From Streptomyces sp. NBC_00162 (GTDB lineage: Bacteria; Actinomycetota; Actinomycetes; Streptomycetales; Streptomycetaceae): 64,000 bases of DNA. Location: the NCBI RefSeq assembly GCF_024611995.1, contig NZ_CP102509.1, forward strand, positions 3,286,001 to 3,350,000, written 5' to 3'. Both the position numbers and the translations under genes were made by a program. The notes below the pieces were generated by a model. That model made no database searches. It was given only the letters and a program-made list of their open reading frames with translations, and was not told where the DNA came from. Shown here piece by piece: positions 42,132 to 50,489 of the stretch; positions within the stretch are counted from its first letter, which is position 1, and each line of letters begins with the position of its first letter.

Positions 42132-43334
42132 GTGGCAGCGGAGATCGTCAACCCTCACACTGACAGCGCGACGGACAACAACCCGGACGCGGTGTTCGCG
42201 CTGCACCGGGGCGGCAAGATGGCCATCCAGGCCACGGTGCCGGTCAACAACAAGGACGACCTGTCCCTCGCGTACACCCCCGGCGTGGCGAAGGTGTGCA
42301 GCGCCATCGCCGAGCAGCCGGACCTGGTGAACGAGTACACCTGGAAGTCCAACGTGGTCGCCGTCGTCACCGACGGCACGGCCGTGCTCGGGCTCGGTGA
42401 CATCGGTCCCGAGGCCTCCCTCCCCGTGATGGAGGGCAAGGCCATTCTCTTCAAGCAGTTCGGCGGCGTGGACGCGGTTCCGATCGCGCTCGCGACCAAG
42501 GACACGGACGAGATCATCGAGACGGTCATCCGTCTCGCGCCGTCCTTCGGCGGGGTGAACCTGGAGGACATCTCCGCGCCCCGCTGCTTCGAGATCGAGC
42601 GCCGCCTTCAGGAGGCGCTCGACATCCCGATCTTCCACGACGACCAGCACGGCACGGCCATCGTCACGCTGGCCGCGCTGCGCAACGCCGCGAAGCTCAC
42701 CGGGCGCACGCTCGGCGACCTGCGCGCCGTGATCTCGGGTGCGGGCGCCGCGGGCATCGCCATCGCCAAGATCCTGGTGGACGCGGGCATCGGCGATGTG
42801 TGCGTGACGGACCGCAAGGGCGTCGTCTCGGCCGACCGCTCGGACCTGACGGACGTCAAGGCGGAGATCGCGGGCCTGACCAACAAGACGGGCCAGACCG
42901 GCTCGCTGGAGAAGGCCCTCGCGGGCGCGGACGTCTTCATCGGCGTCTCCGGCGGCACGGTCCCCGAGGCGGCGGTGGCCTCGATGGCGAAGGACGCGTT
43001 CGTCTTCGCCATGGCCAACCCGAACCCGGAGGTCCACCCGGACGTCGCGCACAAGTACGCGGCGGTCGTGGCCACGGGCCGCTCGGACTTCCCGAACCAG
43101 ATCAACAACGTGCTGGCCTTCCCGGGCATCTTCGCGGGCGCCCTCAAGGTGCGCGCCACCCGGATCACCGAGGGCATGAAGATCGCCGCCGCCGACGCCA
43201 TCGCCGGCGTCGTGGGTGACGAGCTCGCCGCCGACTACGTGATCCCGTCGCCGTTCGACCCGCGCGTCGCGGAGGCCGTCTCCTCGGCCGTCGCCGCCGC
43301 GGCGAAGGCCGACGGCGTGGCCCGCCTGGCCTGA
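42132..43334 (+). CDS. NAD-dependent malic enzyme (decarboxylating)
   Basis: 400-residue malic enzyme converting malate to pyruvate and CO2, of the short bacterial type without a phosphotransacetylase domain. Seen: [11 protein letters not shown] (catalytic Tyr region), [33 protein letters not shown] (metal-binding), [12 protein letters not shown], and the nucleotide-binding [13 protein letters not shown]. The D at the end of the beta-2 strand (VCVTDRKG) favours NAD+. GTG 42132 is preceded by AAGGGG about eleven bases upstream, and an A+T-richer 5' leader. Followed by a strong terminator. Confidence 0.95.
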   Translation: MAAEIVNPHTDSATDNNPDAVFALHRGGKMAIQATVPVNNKDDLSLAYTPGVAKVCSAIAEQPDLVNEYTWKSNVVAVVTDGTAVLGLGDIGPEASLPVMEGKAILFKQFGGVDAVPIALATKDTDEIIETVIRLAPSFGGVNLEDISAPRCFEIERRLQEALDIPIFHDDQHGTAIVTLAALRNAAKLTGRTLGDLRAVISGAGAAGIAIAKILVDAGIGDVCVTDRKGVVSADRSDLTDVKAEIAGLTNKTGQTGSLEKALAGADVFIGVSGGTVPEAAVASMAKDAFVFAMANPNPEVHPDVAHKYAAVVATGRSDFPNQINNVLAFPGIFAGALKVRATRITEGMKIAAADAIAGVVGDELAADYVIPSPFDPRVAEAVSSAVAAAAKADGVARLA

Positions 43335-43354
43335 TCTCCGCAACAAGCTGTACG

Positions 43355-43400
43355 GGCAGCGGCCCGGCCGGATCCATCCGGCCGGGCCGCTGCCTTTTTT
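43355..43400 (+). terminator. Strong intrinsic terminator of the malic enzyme gene
   Basis: Nineteen-base arms (43355-43373 with 43376-43394, beginning GGCAGCGGCCCGG) pair perfectly and are followed by TTTTTT (43395-43400). This is the only textbook T-tailed terminator seen in the window. Confidence 0.92.
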
Positions 43401-43489
43401 ACGCGCCGCTCGCCCGGTGCGACGAAGACCTCACCGTCCCGGTCCCGGAGGGGCTGGAACCCCGGCCTACCCAGCGGTAGCGTCGCGGC

Positions 43490-44452
43490 ATGTTCGCTGC
43501 CTATGCCGCCCGAATCGACCGTGACCACCCGCTGAACGGCCTGGAGCTGGGTGAGCGCCCCGCTCCCGAGGCCCGCCCCGGGTGGGTGACCGTGAACGTC
43601 AAGGCCGCCTCGCTCAACCACCACGACCTGTGGTCGCTGCGCGGGGTGGGCCTCGGCCAGGACAAACTCCCGATGATCCTCGGCTGCGACGCCGCCGGGA
43701 CCGACCAGGACGGCAACGAGGTCGTCCTGCACTCCGTGATCGGCCAGAGCGGTCACGGAGTCGGCCCGGACGAGCCCCGCTCGATCCTGACCGAGCGCTA
43801 CCAGGGGACCTTCGCCGAGCAGGTCACCGTGCCCGCCTGGAACGTCCTGCGCAAGCCCGCCGGGCTCTCGTTCGAGGAGGCCGCGTGTCTGCCGACGGCC
43901 TGGCTGACGGCGTACCGGATGCTGTTCACCAACGCCGGGGTCCGCCCCGGGGACTCCGTCCTCGTCCAGGGCGCCGGCGGCGGGGTGGCCACCGCCGCCA
44001 TCGTCCTCGGCAAGGCGGCCGGCCTGCGCGTCTTCGCCACCAGCCGGGACGAGGCCAAGCGCAAGCGGGCGGTGGAACTGGGCGCCCTGGAGGCGTACGA
44101 GCCCGGCGCGCGGCTGCCGCAGAGGGTGGACGCGGTGATCGAGACGGTGGGCGCGGCCACCTGGTCGCACTCGGTGAAGTCCCTGCGCCCGGGCGGCACC
44201 CTGGTCATCTCCGGCGCCACGAGCGGCGACCGCCCGGAGCACGCCGAGCTGACCCGGATCTTCTTCCTGGAGCTGAAGGTGGTCGGCTCGACGATGGGCT
44301 CGAAGGACGAGCTGGAGGACCTGCTGTCGTTCTGCGCGACCACCGGGGTGCGGCCGGTCATCGACGAGGTGCTGCCGCTGGACCGGGCGCGCGAGGGGTT
44401 CGAGAAGCTCGCGTCGGGCGACCTCTTCGGGAAGATCGTCCTCACCCCGTAG
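43490..44452 (+). CDS. MDR-superfamily oxidoreductase (quinone oxidoreductase-like)
   Basis: 320-residue medium-chain dehydrogenase/reductase. The N-terminal GroES-like fold has VKAASLNHHDLWSLRGVG and MILGCDAAG; the Rossmann domain has VLVQGAGGGVATAAIVLGKAAGLRVFATS. The catalytic and structural zinc cysteines of alcohol dehydrogenases are absent, so it belongs with the zinc-free, NADPH-using quinone-oxidoreductase-like group. Physiological substrate unknown. Confidence 0.88.
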   Translation: MFAAYAARIDRDHPLNGLELGERPAPEARPGWVTVNVKAASLNHHDLWSLRGVGLGQDKLPMILGCDAAGTDQDGNEVVLHSVIGQSGHGVGPDEPRSILTERYQGTFAEQVTVPAWNVLRKPAGLSFEEAACLPTAWLTAYRMLFTNAGVRPGDSVLVQGAGGGVATAAIVLGKAAGLRVFATSRDEAKRKRAVELGALEAYEPGARLPQRVDAVIETVGAATWSHSVKSLRPGGTLVISGATSGDRPEHAELTRIFFLELKVVGSTMGSKDELEDLLSFCATTGVRPVIDEVLPLDRAREGFEKLASGDLFGKIVLTP

Positions 44453-44465
44453 CCCGCACCCGGGC

Positions 44466-44513
44466 GTCAATAAGGGTTGACACCCCCTCCCGCGTCAACC
44501 TACATTGACATCC
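44466..44513 (+). promoter_or_regulatory. Leaderless promoter with two tandem palindromic operators
   Basis: TTGACA (44477-44482), an 18-base spacer and TACATT (44501-44506) end seven bases before the ATG at 44514, so transcription should begin at or next to the start codon. Two copies of the palindrome GTCAA-N6-TTGAC (44466-44481 and 44494-44509) sit 28 bases apart and cover the -35 and -10 elements. This fits repression, most simply by the HTH protein encoded immediately downstream. Confidence 0.65.
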
Positions 44514-44723
44514 ATGACGGAAGCTACCGACCTCGCCGAGCGGGCCGGCGACCGCGACCCGCGTGTGGGCCTGCGTGCCGTGGCCGCCCTCCGCAGACTG
44601 CTGGAGCAGCTGGAGGCCGTACAGGTACGCAGTGCCCGCACGCAGGGATGGTCCTGGCAGGAGATCGCGGCCGAGCTGGGCGTCAGCCGGCAGGCCGTGC
44701 ACAAGAAGCACGGGAGGCTTTGA
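44514..44723 (+). CDS. Small helix-turn-helix protein (69 aa)
   Basis: 69-residue DNA-binding protein. A helical N-terminal part (RDPRVGLRAVAALRRLLEQLEAVQV) precedes a C-terminal helix-turn-helix SARTQGWSWQEIAAELGVSRQAVHKKHGRL like a sigma region-4 or MerR-type recognition unit. It is preceded by a probable leaderless promoter with two tandem palindromes and has no ribosome-binding site. Its stop overlaps the Clp-N gene start (TGATG). The likely role is autorepressor of the two-gene operon, perhaps controlled by the partner protein. Confidence 0.85.
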   Translation: MTEATDLAERAGDRDPRVGLRAVAALRRLLEQLEAVQVRSARTQGWSWQEIAAELGVSRQAVHKKHGRL

Positions 44724-45235
44724 TGTTCGAACGCTTCACGACCGAGGCCCGCGACACCGTGACGGGCGCCGCGGCCGAGGCCCGGCAGGCCGGATCCGCC
44801 ACGGTCACCGAGGAACACCTGCTGCTCGCCCTGCTGTCCCGGGGCGCCTTGGACTTCCTGGGCGTCGACCGTGCGGCGGTGGCCGCGGACCTCGCCGCGG
44901 CCCGCCGCCGGGGCGGCATGTCCAGGGCGGACGAGGAGGCGCTGGCCGGGCTCGGCATCGACCTCTCTGAGATCGTCTCCCGCGTCGAGGAGGCCCACGG
45001 CGAGGGCGCGCTGTCCCCGGCGGCCCCCCGGCGGCGGACGCGGCACGTCCCCTTCACCCAGGGCGCGAAGAAGGTCCTGGAACAGTCCCTGCGGATCGCC
45101 CTGGGCCGCAAGGACCGCCGCATCGCCGCCCCGCACCTGCTACTGGCACTGCTCTCCCGCCCCGGCACGGTCGCCGAGGTCCTGACGGACCACGGCGTCA
45201 CGTACGCGACCGCGGAGACGGGCCTGGCAGCCTAG
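44723..45235 (+). CDS. Clp N-terminal (ClpN) repeat domain protein
   Basis: 170-residue stand-alone Clp N-domain protein with two Clp repeats: MFERFTTEARDTVTGAAAEARQAGSATVTEEHLLLALLS (first) and VPFTQGAKKVLEQSLRIALGRKDRRIAAPHLLLALLSRPG (second), with a linker of about 60 residues. It lacks any AAA+ domain, so it is not a chaperone itself; it may bind substrates or adaptors for ClpC or act as an anti-adaptor. GGGAGG lies five bases before the ATG, which overlaps the HTH gene stop by one base. Its stop abuts the convergent PadR stop with no gap. Confidence 0.88.
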   Translation: MFERFTTEARDTVTGAAAEARQAGSATVTEEHLLLALLSRGALDFLGVDRAAVAADLAAARRRGGMSRADEEALAGLGIDLSEIVSRVEEAHGEGALSPAAPRRRTRHVPFTQGAKKVLEQSLRIALGRKDRRIAAPHLLLALLSRPGTVAEVLTDHGVTYATAETGLAA

Positions 45236-46141
45236 TCACGCACCGTTGAGAGCGGCCTTGAGGCGGGAGGCCGCCGCGGCGAGGTGGGCGCGGGCCTCGG
45301 CCAGCTGGGCCGCGGACACCCCGTGGTCGCGGGCCGCGTCGCGGACGTCGTCACGGAAACGGTCCAGCAGCCGGTCCAGGTCCCTGGCCGGGTCGCCGGT
45401 GGGGGTCAGGTCCTCGGCCCAGCCGGTGTCGGCCACCGGGGGCGCCGCGGAGTCGGCCGGCGCGCTCGGCTGGGTCGGCGCGGTCGGCGTCGTACCGCCG
45501 CCGAGCCAGGCTCCGGCCAGACTGCCCAGGACCCCGCCCGACTTGGCAAACTGCTCCTGGAGCTGGCCCGCGATGCGCTGGACCTCCTCACGGGCCCGCT
45601 CCTGGGCCTCCTTGGCCTGACGGCGGGCCTGCTGGGCCTCCTCGCGGGCCCGGCGGCTCTCGTCCTTCGCCCGCCGAGCCTGCTCCTTCCACTCCTGCCG
45701 GGCCTTGCTCATCTCCTCCTTGATCGTCTTCCAGGACTCGTCGTCGACCCTCGTCGCCGACGCGGAGGCCGCCGCCCGCATCTCGCGCCGCAGGTCACCG
45801 GCCGCACCCCGGACGTCGTCGCGGATCTCGGCGGCCAGTTCGGTGACCGAGTCGCGGATCTCCAGCTCCAGGTCGGCGAGTTCGCCGCCGCGGTCGGCCA
45901 GTTCGGCCCGGCCCGCCTCGGTGATCGAGTACACCTTGCGCCCGCCTTCGGTGGCGTGCGTGACCAGGCCCTCGGCCTCCAGCTTGGCCAGCCGCGGGTA
46001 CACCGTGCCCGCAGAGGGCGCGTACAGGCCCTGGAAACGCTCCTCCAGCAGTCGGATCACCTCGTACCCGTGCCGCGGAGCCTCGTCCAGCAGCTTGAGG
46101 AGGTAGAGGCGGAGGCGGCCGTGGGCGAAGACGGGCGGCAT
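45236..46141 (-). CDS. PadR family regulator with long coiled-coil C-terminus
   Basis: 301-residue regulator. The N-terminal PadR winged helix is clear (LRLYLLKLLDEAPRHGYEVIRLLEERFQGLYAPSAGTVYPRLAKLEAEGLV, about 9-60; YSITEAGRAEL). From about 85 to 190 it has a charged coiled coil (EEMSKARQEWKEQARRAKDESRRAREEAQQ), then a Pro/Thr linker and a helical tail. This is much longer than classical PadR proteins (about 110-180). It lies one base downstream of the DUF4097 gene, so the two form an operon; an A+T-rich palindrome upstream is the likely autoregulatory operator. Confidence 0.9.
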   Translation of the reverse strand: MPPVFAHGRLRLYLLKLLDEAPRHGYEVIRLLEERFQGLYAPSAGTVYPRLAKLEAEGLVTHATEGGRKVYSITEAGRAELADRGGELADLELEIRDSVTELAAEIRDDVRGAAGDLRREMRAAASASATRVDDESWKTIKEEMSKARQEWKEQARRAKDESRRAREEAQQARRQAKEAQERAREEVQRIAGQLQEQFAKSGGVLGSLAGAWLGGGTTPTAPTQPSAPADSAAPPVADTGWAEDLTPTGDPARDLDRLLDRFRDDVRDAARDHGVSAAQLAEARAHLAAAASRLKAALNGA

Positions 46142-46142
46142 G

Positions 46143-47084
46143 TCAGAGCACCTTCTTGTCGAGCGCGAGCGGGGTGGGGGCGGAGGCCGTGCCGTCGGTG
46201 TCGGCCGGGGGGCGGCGCAGCAGTGCGATCGCTCCCGAGACCGTGGTGGCGCGCAGGGTGCCGGTGCCCGAGCCGAGGGTTCCGGTGATCCGCTTGGAGC
46301 CCAGCTGGCCGGAGACCCGCAGGTCCTCGAAGGCGTTGGAGACGCCGCCGGTGGCGGTGTTGGCCTCCACGCGGGCGTCGGCGGGGTGCGGCAGGCGGAT
46401 GGCGACCTGGCCGGACACGGAGTTCACCGCGATGTCCACCGGACGCGGGGCGGACGGGTCGAGGTCCAGGTCGATGAGCATGTCGCCGCTGACCGAGTCG
46501 CCCCGTACGCTCACGCCCGCGCCGTCGACGACCGTCAGGTCGCCGGACACCGAGTGGAAGCCGAGGTCGCCGGTGACGGACTGGGCCTCGACGTTGCCGG
46601 AGACGGTGTGCGCCTTGACCTTGCCCGACAGCCCGGACAGCGTGGCGCCGCCGGAGACCGCGTTCACCTCGGTGCCGCCGGAGATTCCGGAGACGAAGGA
46701 GGTCGCGTCGACCACGGCCACCTCCACGTGCGTGGTGGCGGGGACGGTGAGGGTGACGGCGGCACTGCGCTCCCACGCCTTGCGGCCGGAGGCGGAACTC
46801 GACCAGGCCTTCCAGGGCTTGGCCTCCCACCACTTCTTGAAGCCCTGGGACCCGTTCCAGGGCAGGTCCTCGTAGGAGACGGTGAGGGTGCCGCCCTCCT
46901 GCACCACGTACAGGGGCGGTCCGTCGACCTCGGTCACCTCCAGGCGGGCGGGGCCCTCCTCGGCGGCGATCACGTTCACCGTGCCGCTCACGAGGCGGAC
47001 GCGGAGCCTGGTCACGGGCTCCTCGAAGGTGAGCTTCTGCGCTTCGGCGATGTGCCACGTCGACTGCGACGCCTGCTCGGCCAT
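46143..47084 (-). CDS. DUF4097 beta-helix-like protein
   Basis: 313-residue protein of the DUF4097 family (adhesin-like right-handed beta-solenoid). It is built from short repeating strands with V-S-G turns: VNAVSGGATLSGLSGKVKAHTVSGNVEAQSVTGDLGFHSVSGDLTVV. There is no signal peptide or membrane helix, so it is probably cytoplasmic. The start ATG 47084 gives MAEQASQSTWHIAEAQKLTFE; longer upstream frames run into an A+T-rich promoter region. First gene of the PadR operon; in other bacteria such proteins are paired with PadR and anti-sigma-like envelope stress modules. Confidence 0.85.
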   Translation of the reverse strand: MAEQASQSTWHIAEAQKLTFEEPVTRLRVRLVSGTVNVIAAEEGPARLEVTEVDGPPLYVVQEGGTLTVSYEDLPWNGSQGFKKWWEAKPWKAWSSSASGRKAWERSAAVTLTVPATTHVEVAVVDATSFVSGISGGTEVNAVSGGATLSGLSGKVKAHTVSGNVEAQSVTGDLGFHSVSGDLTVVDGAGVSVRGDSVSGDMLIDLDLDPSAPRPVDIAVNSVSGQVAIRLPHPADARVEANTATGGVSNAFEDLRVSGQLGSKRITGTLGSGTGTLRATTVSGAIALLRRPPADTDGTASAPTPLALDKKVL

Positions 47085-47132
47085 GGGGCTGATCCTCCTC
47101 GTGCGTTCACGGACGGGACTCGACGCACGCAA

Positions 47133-47167
47133 CATATCGCGTCTTCTGAGTAACACGATATATCGCG
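47133..47167. promoter_or_regulatory. Probable PadR operator region
   Basis: ATATCGCG occurs twice in the same orientation (47134-47141 and 47160-47167), the second within the perfect palindrome CGATATATCG (47156-47165). The sites lie 50-85 bases upstream of the DUF4097 start in an unusually A+T-rich stretch, as expected for a PadR autoregulatory site overlapping the promoter. Confidence 0.5.
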
Positions 47168-47233
47168 GTTGGGGGAAGTCAAGCATGCCGCCGAGATCCC
47201 CGCTCTGAGCCAATTGAGGCGATTTACCTTGAG

Positions 47234-47464
47234 GTGTGGGCATGCCGATCTCCGGCGAGCGGGTTCCGGTGCGCCGCCGCGTACGAGTGGGACGAGCGGG
47301 GCCGGCCGGACGGCGAGCCGGACGGGCTGACCCCGGGAGAGCCCGCCGACCGGCTGCGGGAGTCGGTCCGCCGGCGCAGCCCCGGCTGGGCGGCGGCCGG
47401 GGCCGTCCTGACGGCCCAGGGTGCCCCGTCCCTGGCGTACGACCACGCCCGCCGGTCCCGCTGA
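47234..47464 (+). CDS. Small hypothetical protein (76 aa), uncertain
   Basis: The frame from GTG 47234 has a strong third-position G+C pattern and a plausible soluble composition (AYEWDERGRPDGEPDGLTPGEPADRLRESV). I do not recognise the family and there is only a weak ribosome-binding site (TTGAG directly before the start). It could be a real small gene or a decayed fragment; it is followed by repeat-rich intergenic DNA. Confidence 0.35.
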   Translation: MWACRSPASGFRCAAAYEWDERGRPDGEPDGLTPGEPADRLRESVRRRSPGWAAAGAVLTAQGAPSLAYDHARRSR

Positions 47465-47508
47465 CCAGGCCGGGGCCGCTGCGCGGGGCTTCCCCCGCCC
47501 CGCCCCTT

Positions 47509-47531
47509 CTCCCCCAGCTACCGCTGGGAGG
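47509..47531 (-). repeat. Dispersed 23-bp repeat, copy 1 (inverted)
   Basis: Reverse complement of the unit CCTCCCAGCGGTAGCTGGGG(GAG); identical over 23 bases to the copies at 47664 and 50490. Each copy is partly self-complementary (CCCAGC...GCTGGG). Confidence 0.8.
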
Positions 47532-47663
47532 TGCCCCCAGAAACCGGGCTCCGCCCGGACCCTCCCCCAGACTCCGTCCGGGGGGACCCCCACTCAAACG
47601 CCGGCGAGGCTGGGTTGTGCCAGCCGGACGGCATCAGCCAAAATCCAGCCCCGCCTGGGGGCC

Positions 47664-47686
47664 CCTCCCAGCGGTAGCTGGGGGAG
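47664..47686 (+). repeat. Dispersed 23-bp repeat, copy 2
   Basis: Identical to copies 1 (inverted) and 3. Copies 1 and 2 are 132 bases apart in opposite orientation and could form a large hairpin downstream of the LysR gene stop. Confidence 0.8.
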
Positions 47687-47791
47687 TTTGAGGCGCGGGG
47701 TCTGGGGCGGAGCCCCAGCAGCGGCGCCGCACCGGTCCGGCCTGCGTCCGGCGGAGCCCACCGGCGGAGCCCCAGCAGCGGTGCCGCAGGG

Positions 47792-48727
47792 CTACGCCGC
47801 CTCCAGGAGCGGGCTCGCGTGGTGGTGGAGCCATGCCCGGTACGGGGGCGTGCGCAGGGCCGCCTCGCGATAGGCGGCGCGGAGGTCCTCGTAGACCTCC
47901 GCATGGGCGCCGGGCCGGGTCGCCAGGAGCAGCCGCACGGCGAGGGGGTCGCCGGACAGCGGCCGGATCGCCATGTCCTCGCGCGGCCCGGAGGTCGGCT
48001 GGCAGGGAGCCACCGCCTCGCCGGAGACGATCAGCGAGCTCGCGGTGTGGTAGTCGGCGTGCAGCACCGGCGGGTCCAGCCCCGCACCGGCGAAGACCCT
48101 CCGCAGGCCGTCCCATTCGCCGTCGACCGACGGGTCCACCATCCAGCGGTCGTCGGCCAGGTCCCGTAAGGACACCACCGCCTGCCCGGCGGCCGGATGG
48201 TCCCGGGACATCGACACGAACTGCGGCTCGCGCTCCATCAGCACGTGCAGCTGCAGCCCGGCCGGCACCCGCAGCGGACTGCCCTCTACCTCGTGCACGA
48301 AGGCCACGTCCAGTTGTCCCGAAGCCACCATCCTCAGCAGCGCGTTGGCCGACACGTCCACCACCAGCGAGGTCTCGGTGTCCGGAAGCCGCCGGTGGAT
48401 CCGCCGGAGCCAGCCCGGCAGCGCACGGCTGGCCGTGGAGCCGATCCGCAGCCGCGGCCCGTGCGCCAGCGCCCGGGCCTCCGCCACCAGCGCGGCCATC
48501 TCGGCGAGCAGCGGACGGGCCCGGCCCAGTACGGTGCGCCCGAAGGGGGTGGGCCGGCAGCCGGTCCGGTCGCGCAGGAACAGCTCGCCGTCCAGGGCCC
48601 GTTCGATACGGCGCAGCTGGGTCGTGAGGGAGGGCTGGCTCACGCCGAGGTGCCGGGCGGCCTTGTGCAGACTCCCGGCGTCGGCGATGGCGCACAGCGC
48701 GCGCAGGTGCCTGACCTCAAGCTCCAT
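47792..48727 (-). CDS. snpR: LysR family regulator of the snapalysin gene
   Basis: 311-residue LysR-type regulator. The N-terminal HTH is MELEVRHLRALCAIADAGSLHKAARHLGVSQPSLTTQLRRIERALDGELFLRD (1-55), followed by the periplasmic-binding-like effector domain from about 95 (LRIGSTASRALPGWLRRI). It is divergent from a snapalysin gene, the standard arrangement in Streptomyces, where this regulator activates the protease. The intergenic region holds a palindrome with the LysR T-N11-A pattern. ATG 48727 is preferred over an in-frame start at 48856, which would run through that operator. Confidence 0.9.
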   Translation of the reverse strand: MELEVRHLRALCAIADAGSLHKAARHLGVSQPSLTTQLRRIERALDGELFLRDRTGCRPTPFGRTVLGRARPLLAEMAALVAEARALAHGPRLRIGSTASRALPGWLRRIHRRLPDTETSLVVDVSANALLRMVASGQLDVAFVHEVEGSPLRVPAGLQLHVLMEREPQFVSMSRDHPAAGQAVVSLRDLADDRWMVDPSVDGEWDGLRRVFAGAGLDPPVLHADYHTASSLIVSGEAVAPCQPTSGPREDMAIRPLSGDPLAVRLLLATRPGAHAEVYEDLRAAYREAALRTPPYRAWLHHHASPLLEAA

Positions 48728-48818
48728 GTCCCGAGGGTAGGCCGCGGCCGGGGGACAACACCAGCCACCGATAGCCCCCCTAATCCCGCCATTCTCATAC
48801 CAGTTGCTCTGTCGAAAT

Positions 48819-48847
48819 CTCCCCGATAGGCCCGCGCTATCGGGGAG
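48819..48847. promoter_or_regulatory. LysR operator (T-N11-A) upstream of snapalysin
   Basis: CTCCCCGATAG-N7-CTATCGGGGAG, a perfect 11-base inverted repeat, sits 90 bases upstream of the protease start and contains the LysR T-N11-A core. A further half-site CCGATAG lies near 48768, closer to the regulator gene. Confidence 0.75.
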
Positions 48848-48936
48848 TGACATCATCCGCCGGGCACTTCCGCTCCCTCAGACTCCGGTTCGAACGACCA
48901 CCCCCCACCGCACCGGACGAGTAGGAGCTCCCCCAC

Positions 48937-49593
48937 ATGCGCCACTCCCGTAAGGCCGTTCTGGCCACCACCATCGGCCTCGGCCTCGCCGCCGCCCTCG
49001 GCGTCGTCCCCACCGCCACCGCCGCCACCGCCCCCGCCGGCACTCCCGCGAGCTACGCGGCGTACGACAACTCGCAGGAGAACCAGGCCGCCAACAAGGC
49101 CTTCTTCGAGGCCGTTCAGCGCTCGGTCGCCGAGCAGCGCGCCGCGAACCCGGGCATCCTGGCCGTGACCGTCACCTACAACACCCGCAACGCGCCGAGC
49201 TTCCGCACCCAGATAGCCCGCTCCACGCAGATCTGGAACAGCTCGGTGACCAACGTCAAACTGCAGGAGGTCTCCTCCGGCGGGAACTTCTCGTACCGCG
49301 AGGGCAACGACTCGCGCGGTTCGTACGCGAGCACGGACGGCCACGGCCGGGGCTACATCTTCCTCGACTACCGGCAGAACCAGCAGTACAACTCCACCCG
49401 GGTGACCTCACACGAGACCGGTCACGTGCTGGGTCTTCCGGACCACTACTCGGGTCCGTGCAGCGAGCTGATGTCGGGCGGCGGCCCGGGCACCTCGTGC
49501 CAGAACGCCACCCCGAACAGCACCGAGCGGGCGCGCGTCAACCAGCTGTGGGCCAACGGCCTCGTCGCCTCCGGCCTGGACACGAAGGGCTAG
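48937..49593 (+). CDS. snpA: Snapalysin, secreted zinc metalloprotease (family M7)
   Basis: 218-residue preproprotein of the small neutral protease. Signal peptide about 1-29 (ending PTATAA), a short propeptide, then the mature enzyme from roughly residue 75. The metzincin-like site is [14 protein letters not shown]: His159, Glu160, His163 and Asp169 as the third zinc ligand, as known for snapalysin. Two Cys (SGPCSEL and TSCQNA) can form a disulphide. ATG 48937 has AGGAG about ten bases upstream. Activated by the divergent LysR regulator. Confidence 0.96.
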   Translation: MRHSRKAVLATTIGLGLAAALGVVPTATAATAPAGTPASYAAYDNSQENQAANKAFFEAVQRSVAEQRAANPGILAVTVTYNTRNAPSFRTQIARSTQIWNSSVTNVKLQEVSSGGNFSYREGNDSRGSYASTDGHGRGYIFLDYRQNQQYNSTRVTSHETGHVLGLPDHYSGPCSELMSGGGPGTSCQNATPNSTERARVNQLWANGLVASGLDTKG

Positions 49594-49630
49594 GAAGGAC
49601 CGGACCGGGGCCGGGCCGGGCCGGGCCTGG

Positions 49631-49840
49631 CTAGGGCCGGGCCCCCTCCGGAGCCACGTACCGCGGGCAGTCCGGGTTCCGGCAGGAACCCGCCACCCAC
49701 TCCGGAATGAAGATCCCGAGGGACTTGCGCCTTCTGATCAGCGTATCGACGGGGCTCCCGCATACCGGGCACATCTGCTGCTCGTGCCCGGCATGCGGGG
49801 CTACCGTCTCCTGCGCGTGCTGCTGCTCGTCACCGGCCAT
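49631..49840 (-). CDS. Small zinc-ribbon-like protein (69 aa)
   Basis: 69-residue protein with two Cys pairs, MCPVCGSPVD and GSCRNPDCPRY, about 26 residues apart, as in treble-clef or zinc-ribbon folds. The N-terminus is Gln/His-rich. GGAGGT precedes ATG 49840. Function unknown. Confidence 0.65.
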   Translation of the reverse strand: MAGDEQQHAQETVAPHAGHEQQMCPVCGSPVDTLIRRRKSLGIFIPEWVAGSCRNPDCPRYVAPEGARP

Positions 49841-49877
49841 ACCTCCACGGTAGGCCGGTTTCGCGCGTCCGGCGGAG

Positions 49878-50459
49878 TCAGCGCCTGCGCGCGTACGTGG
49901 TCACGACCTGGCCTCCGCCGAAGCGCTTGAGGTCGGTCAGCTCCAGCTCGCGGATCCCGAAGCCGGCGCGCGACATCGGGATGCCGGATCCGGCGAACAC
50001 CGGGTACGTCTTGACCACGAACTCGTCGATCTCCTCGACCAGCTGTCCGGCCAGGTCCGCGCCGCCGGCGAGCCAGATCCCCAGACCCGGCTGCTCCTTC
50101 AGCTTCCGCACCCGATCCGGCACGTCGCCCGAGACGATCTCCACGGCCGGGTCGGGCGAGGTGCCGAGGGAGCGGGAGGCGACGTATTGGGCCAGATGGG
50201 AGTACGGGCTGGTGATCCCCAGCCTGAGCCCCGGGTCGTAGGTGCCGCGCCCCATCACGACCGCGTCGAAGTGCTTTCCTTCCACCCCCTCGACACCCAG
50301 GGACGCCCGGACGTGCGTGGGCACCGTCTCCGGGAACTCCCCGAACATGGCGCCGGAGTAGTCCGCGTCCAGCCACCGGTTGAAAAAGTCGCCGTCTCCG
50401 TCCGGGTCGGCGATGAAGCCGTCGGCGGACGTGGCGACGAGGTACGTGAGCTTGCGCAA
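49878..50459 (-). CDS. Dihydrofolate reductase family protein
   Basis: 193-residue RibD-C/DHFR-like oxidoreductase: RKLTYLVATSADGFIADPDGD (N-terminal strand and substrate loop), HFDAVVMGRGTYDPGL, and GIWLAGGADLAGQLVEEIDEFV (NADPH-binding region). This actinobacterial group is distinct from FolA and its substrate is unknown. I choose TTG 50459 because conserved sequence begins there and GGAAGAG is about eight bases upstream; the longer upstream frame contains the 23-bp repeat. A palindrome at 50542 may be its operator. Confidence 0.85.
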   Translation of the reverse strand: MRKLTYLVATSADGFIADPDGDGDFFNRWLDADYSGAMFGEFPETVPTHVRASLGVEGVEGKHFDAVVMGRGTYDPGLRLGITSPYSHLAQYVASRSLGTSPDPAVEIVSGDVPDRVRKLKEQPGLGIWLAGGADLAGQLVEEIDEFVVKTYPVFAGSGIPMSRAGFGIRELELTDLKRFGGGQVVTTYARRR

Positions 50460-50489
50460 GCGGTTTCTCTTCCGTTCGACAGGGGGGTA

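Larger units (their letters stand above)
47465..47791. other. Repeat-rich gene-free region
   Basis: About 330 bases with no supported gene. It contains two inverted copies of a 23-base repeat (47509 and 47664) and two direct copies of CGGAGCCCCAGCAGCGG (about 47709 and 47765), the typical debris found between Streptomyces genes. Confidence 0.6.

Noticed and set aside
47509..47686. CRISPR-like array from the 23-base repeats
   Set aside because: Only three copies, mixed orientation, irregular spacing and no cas genes.
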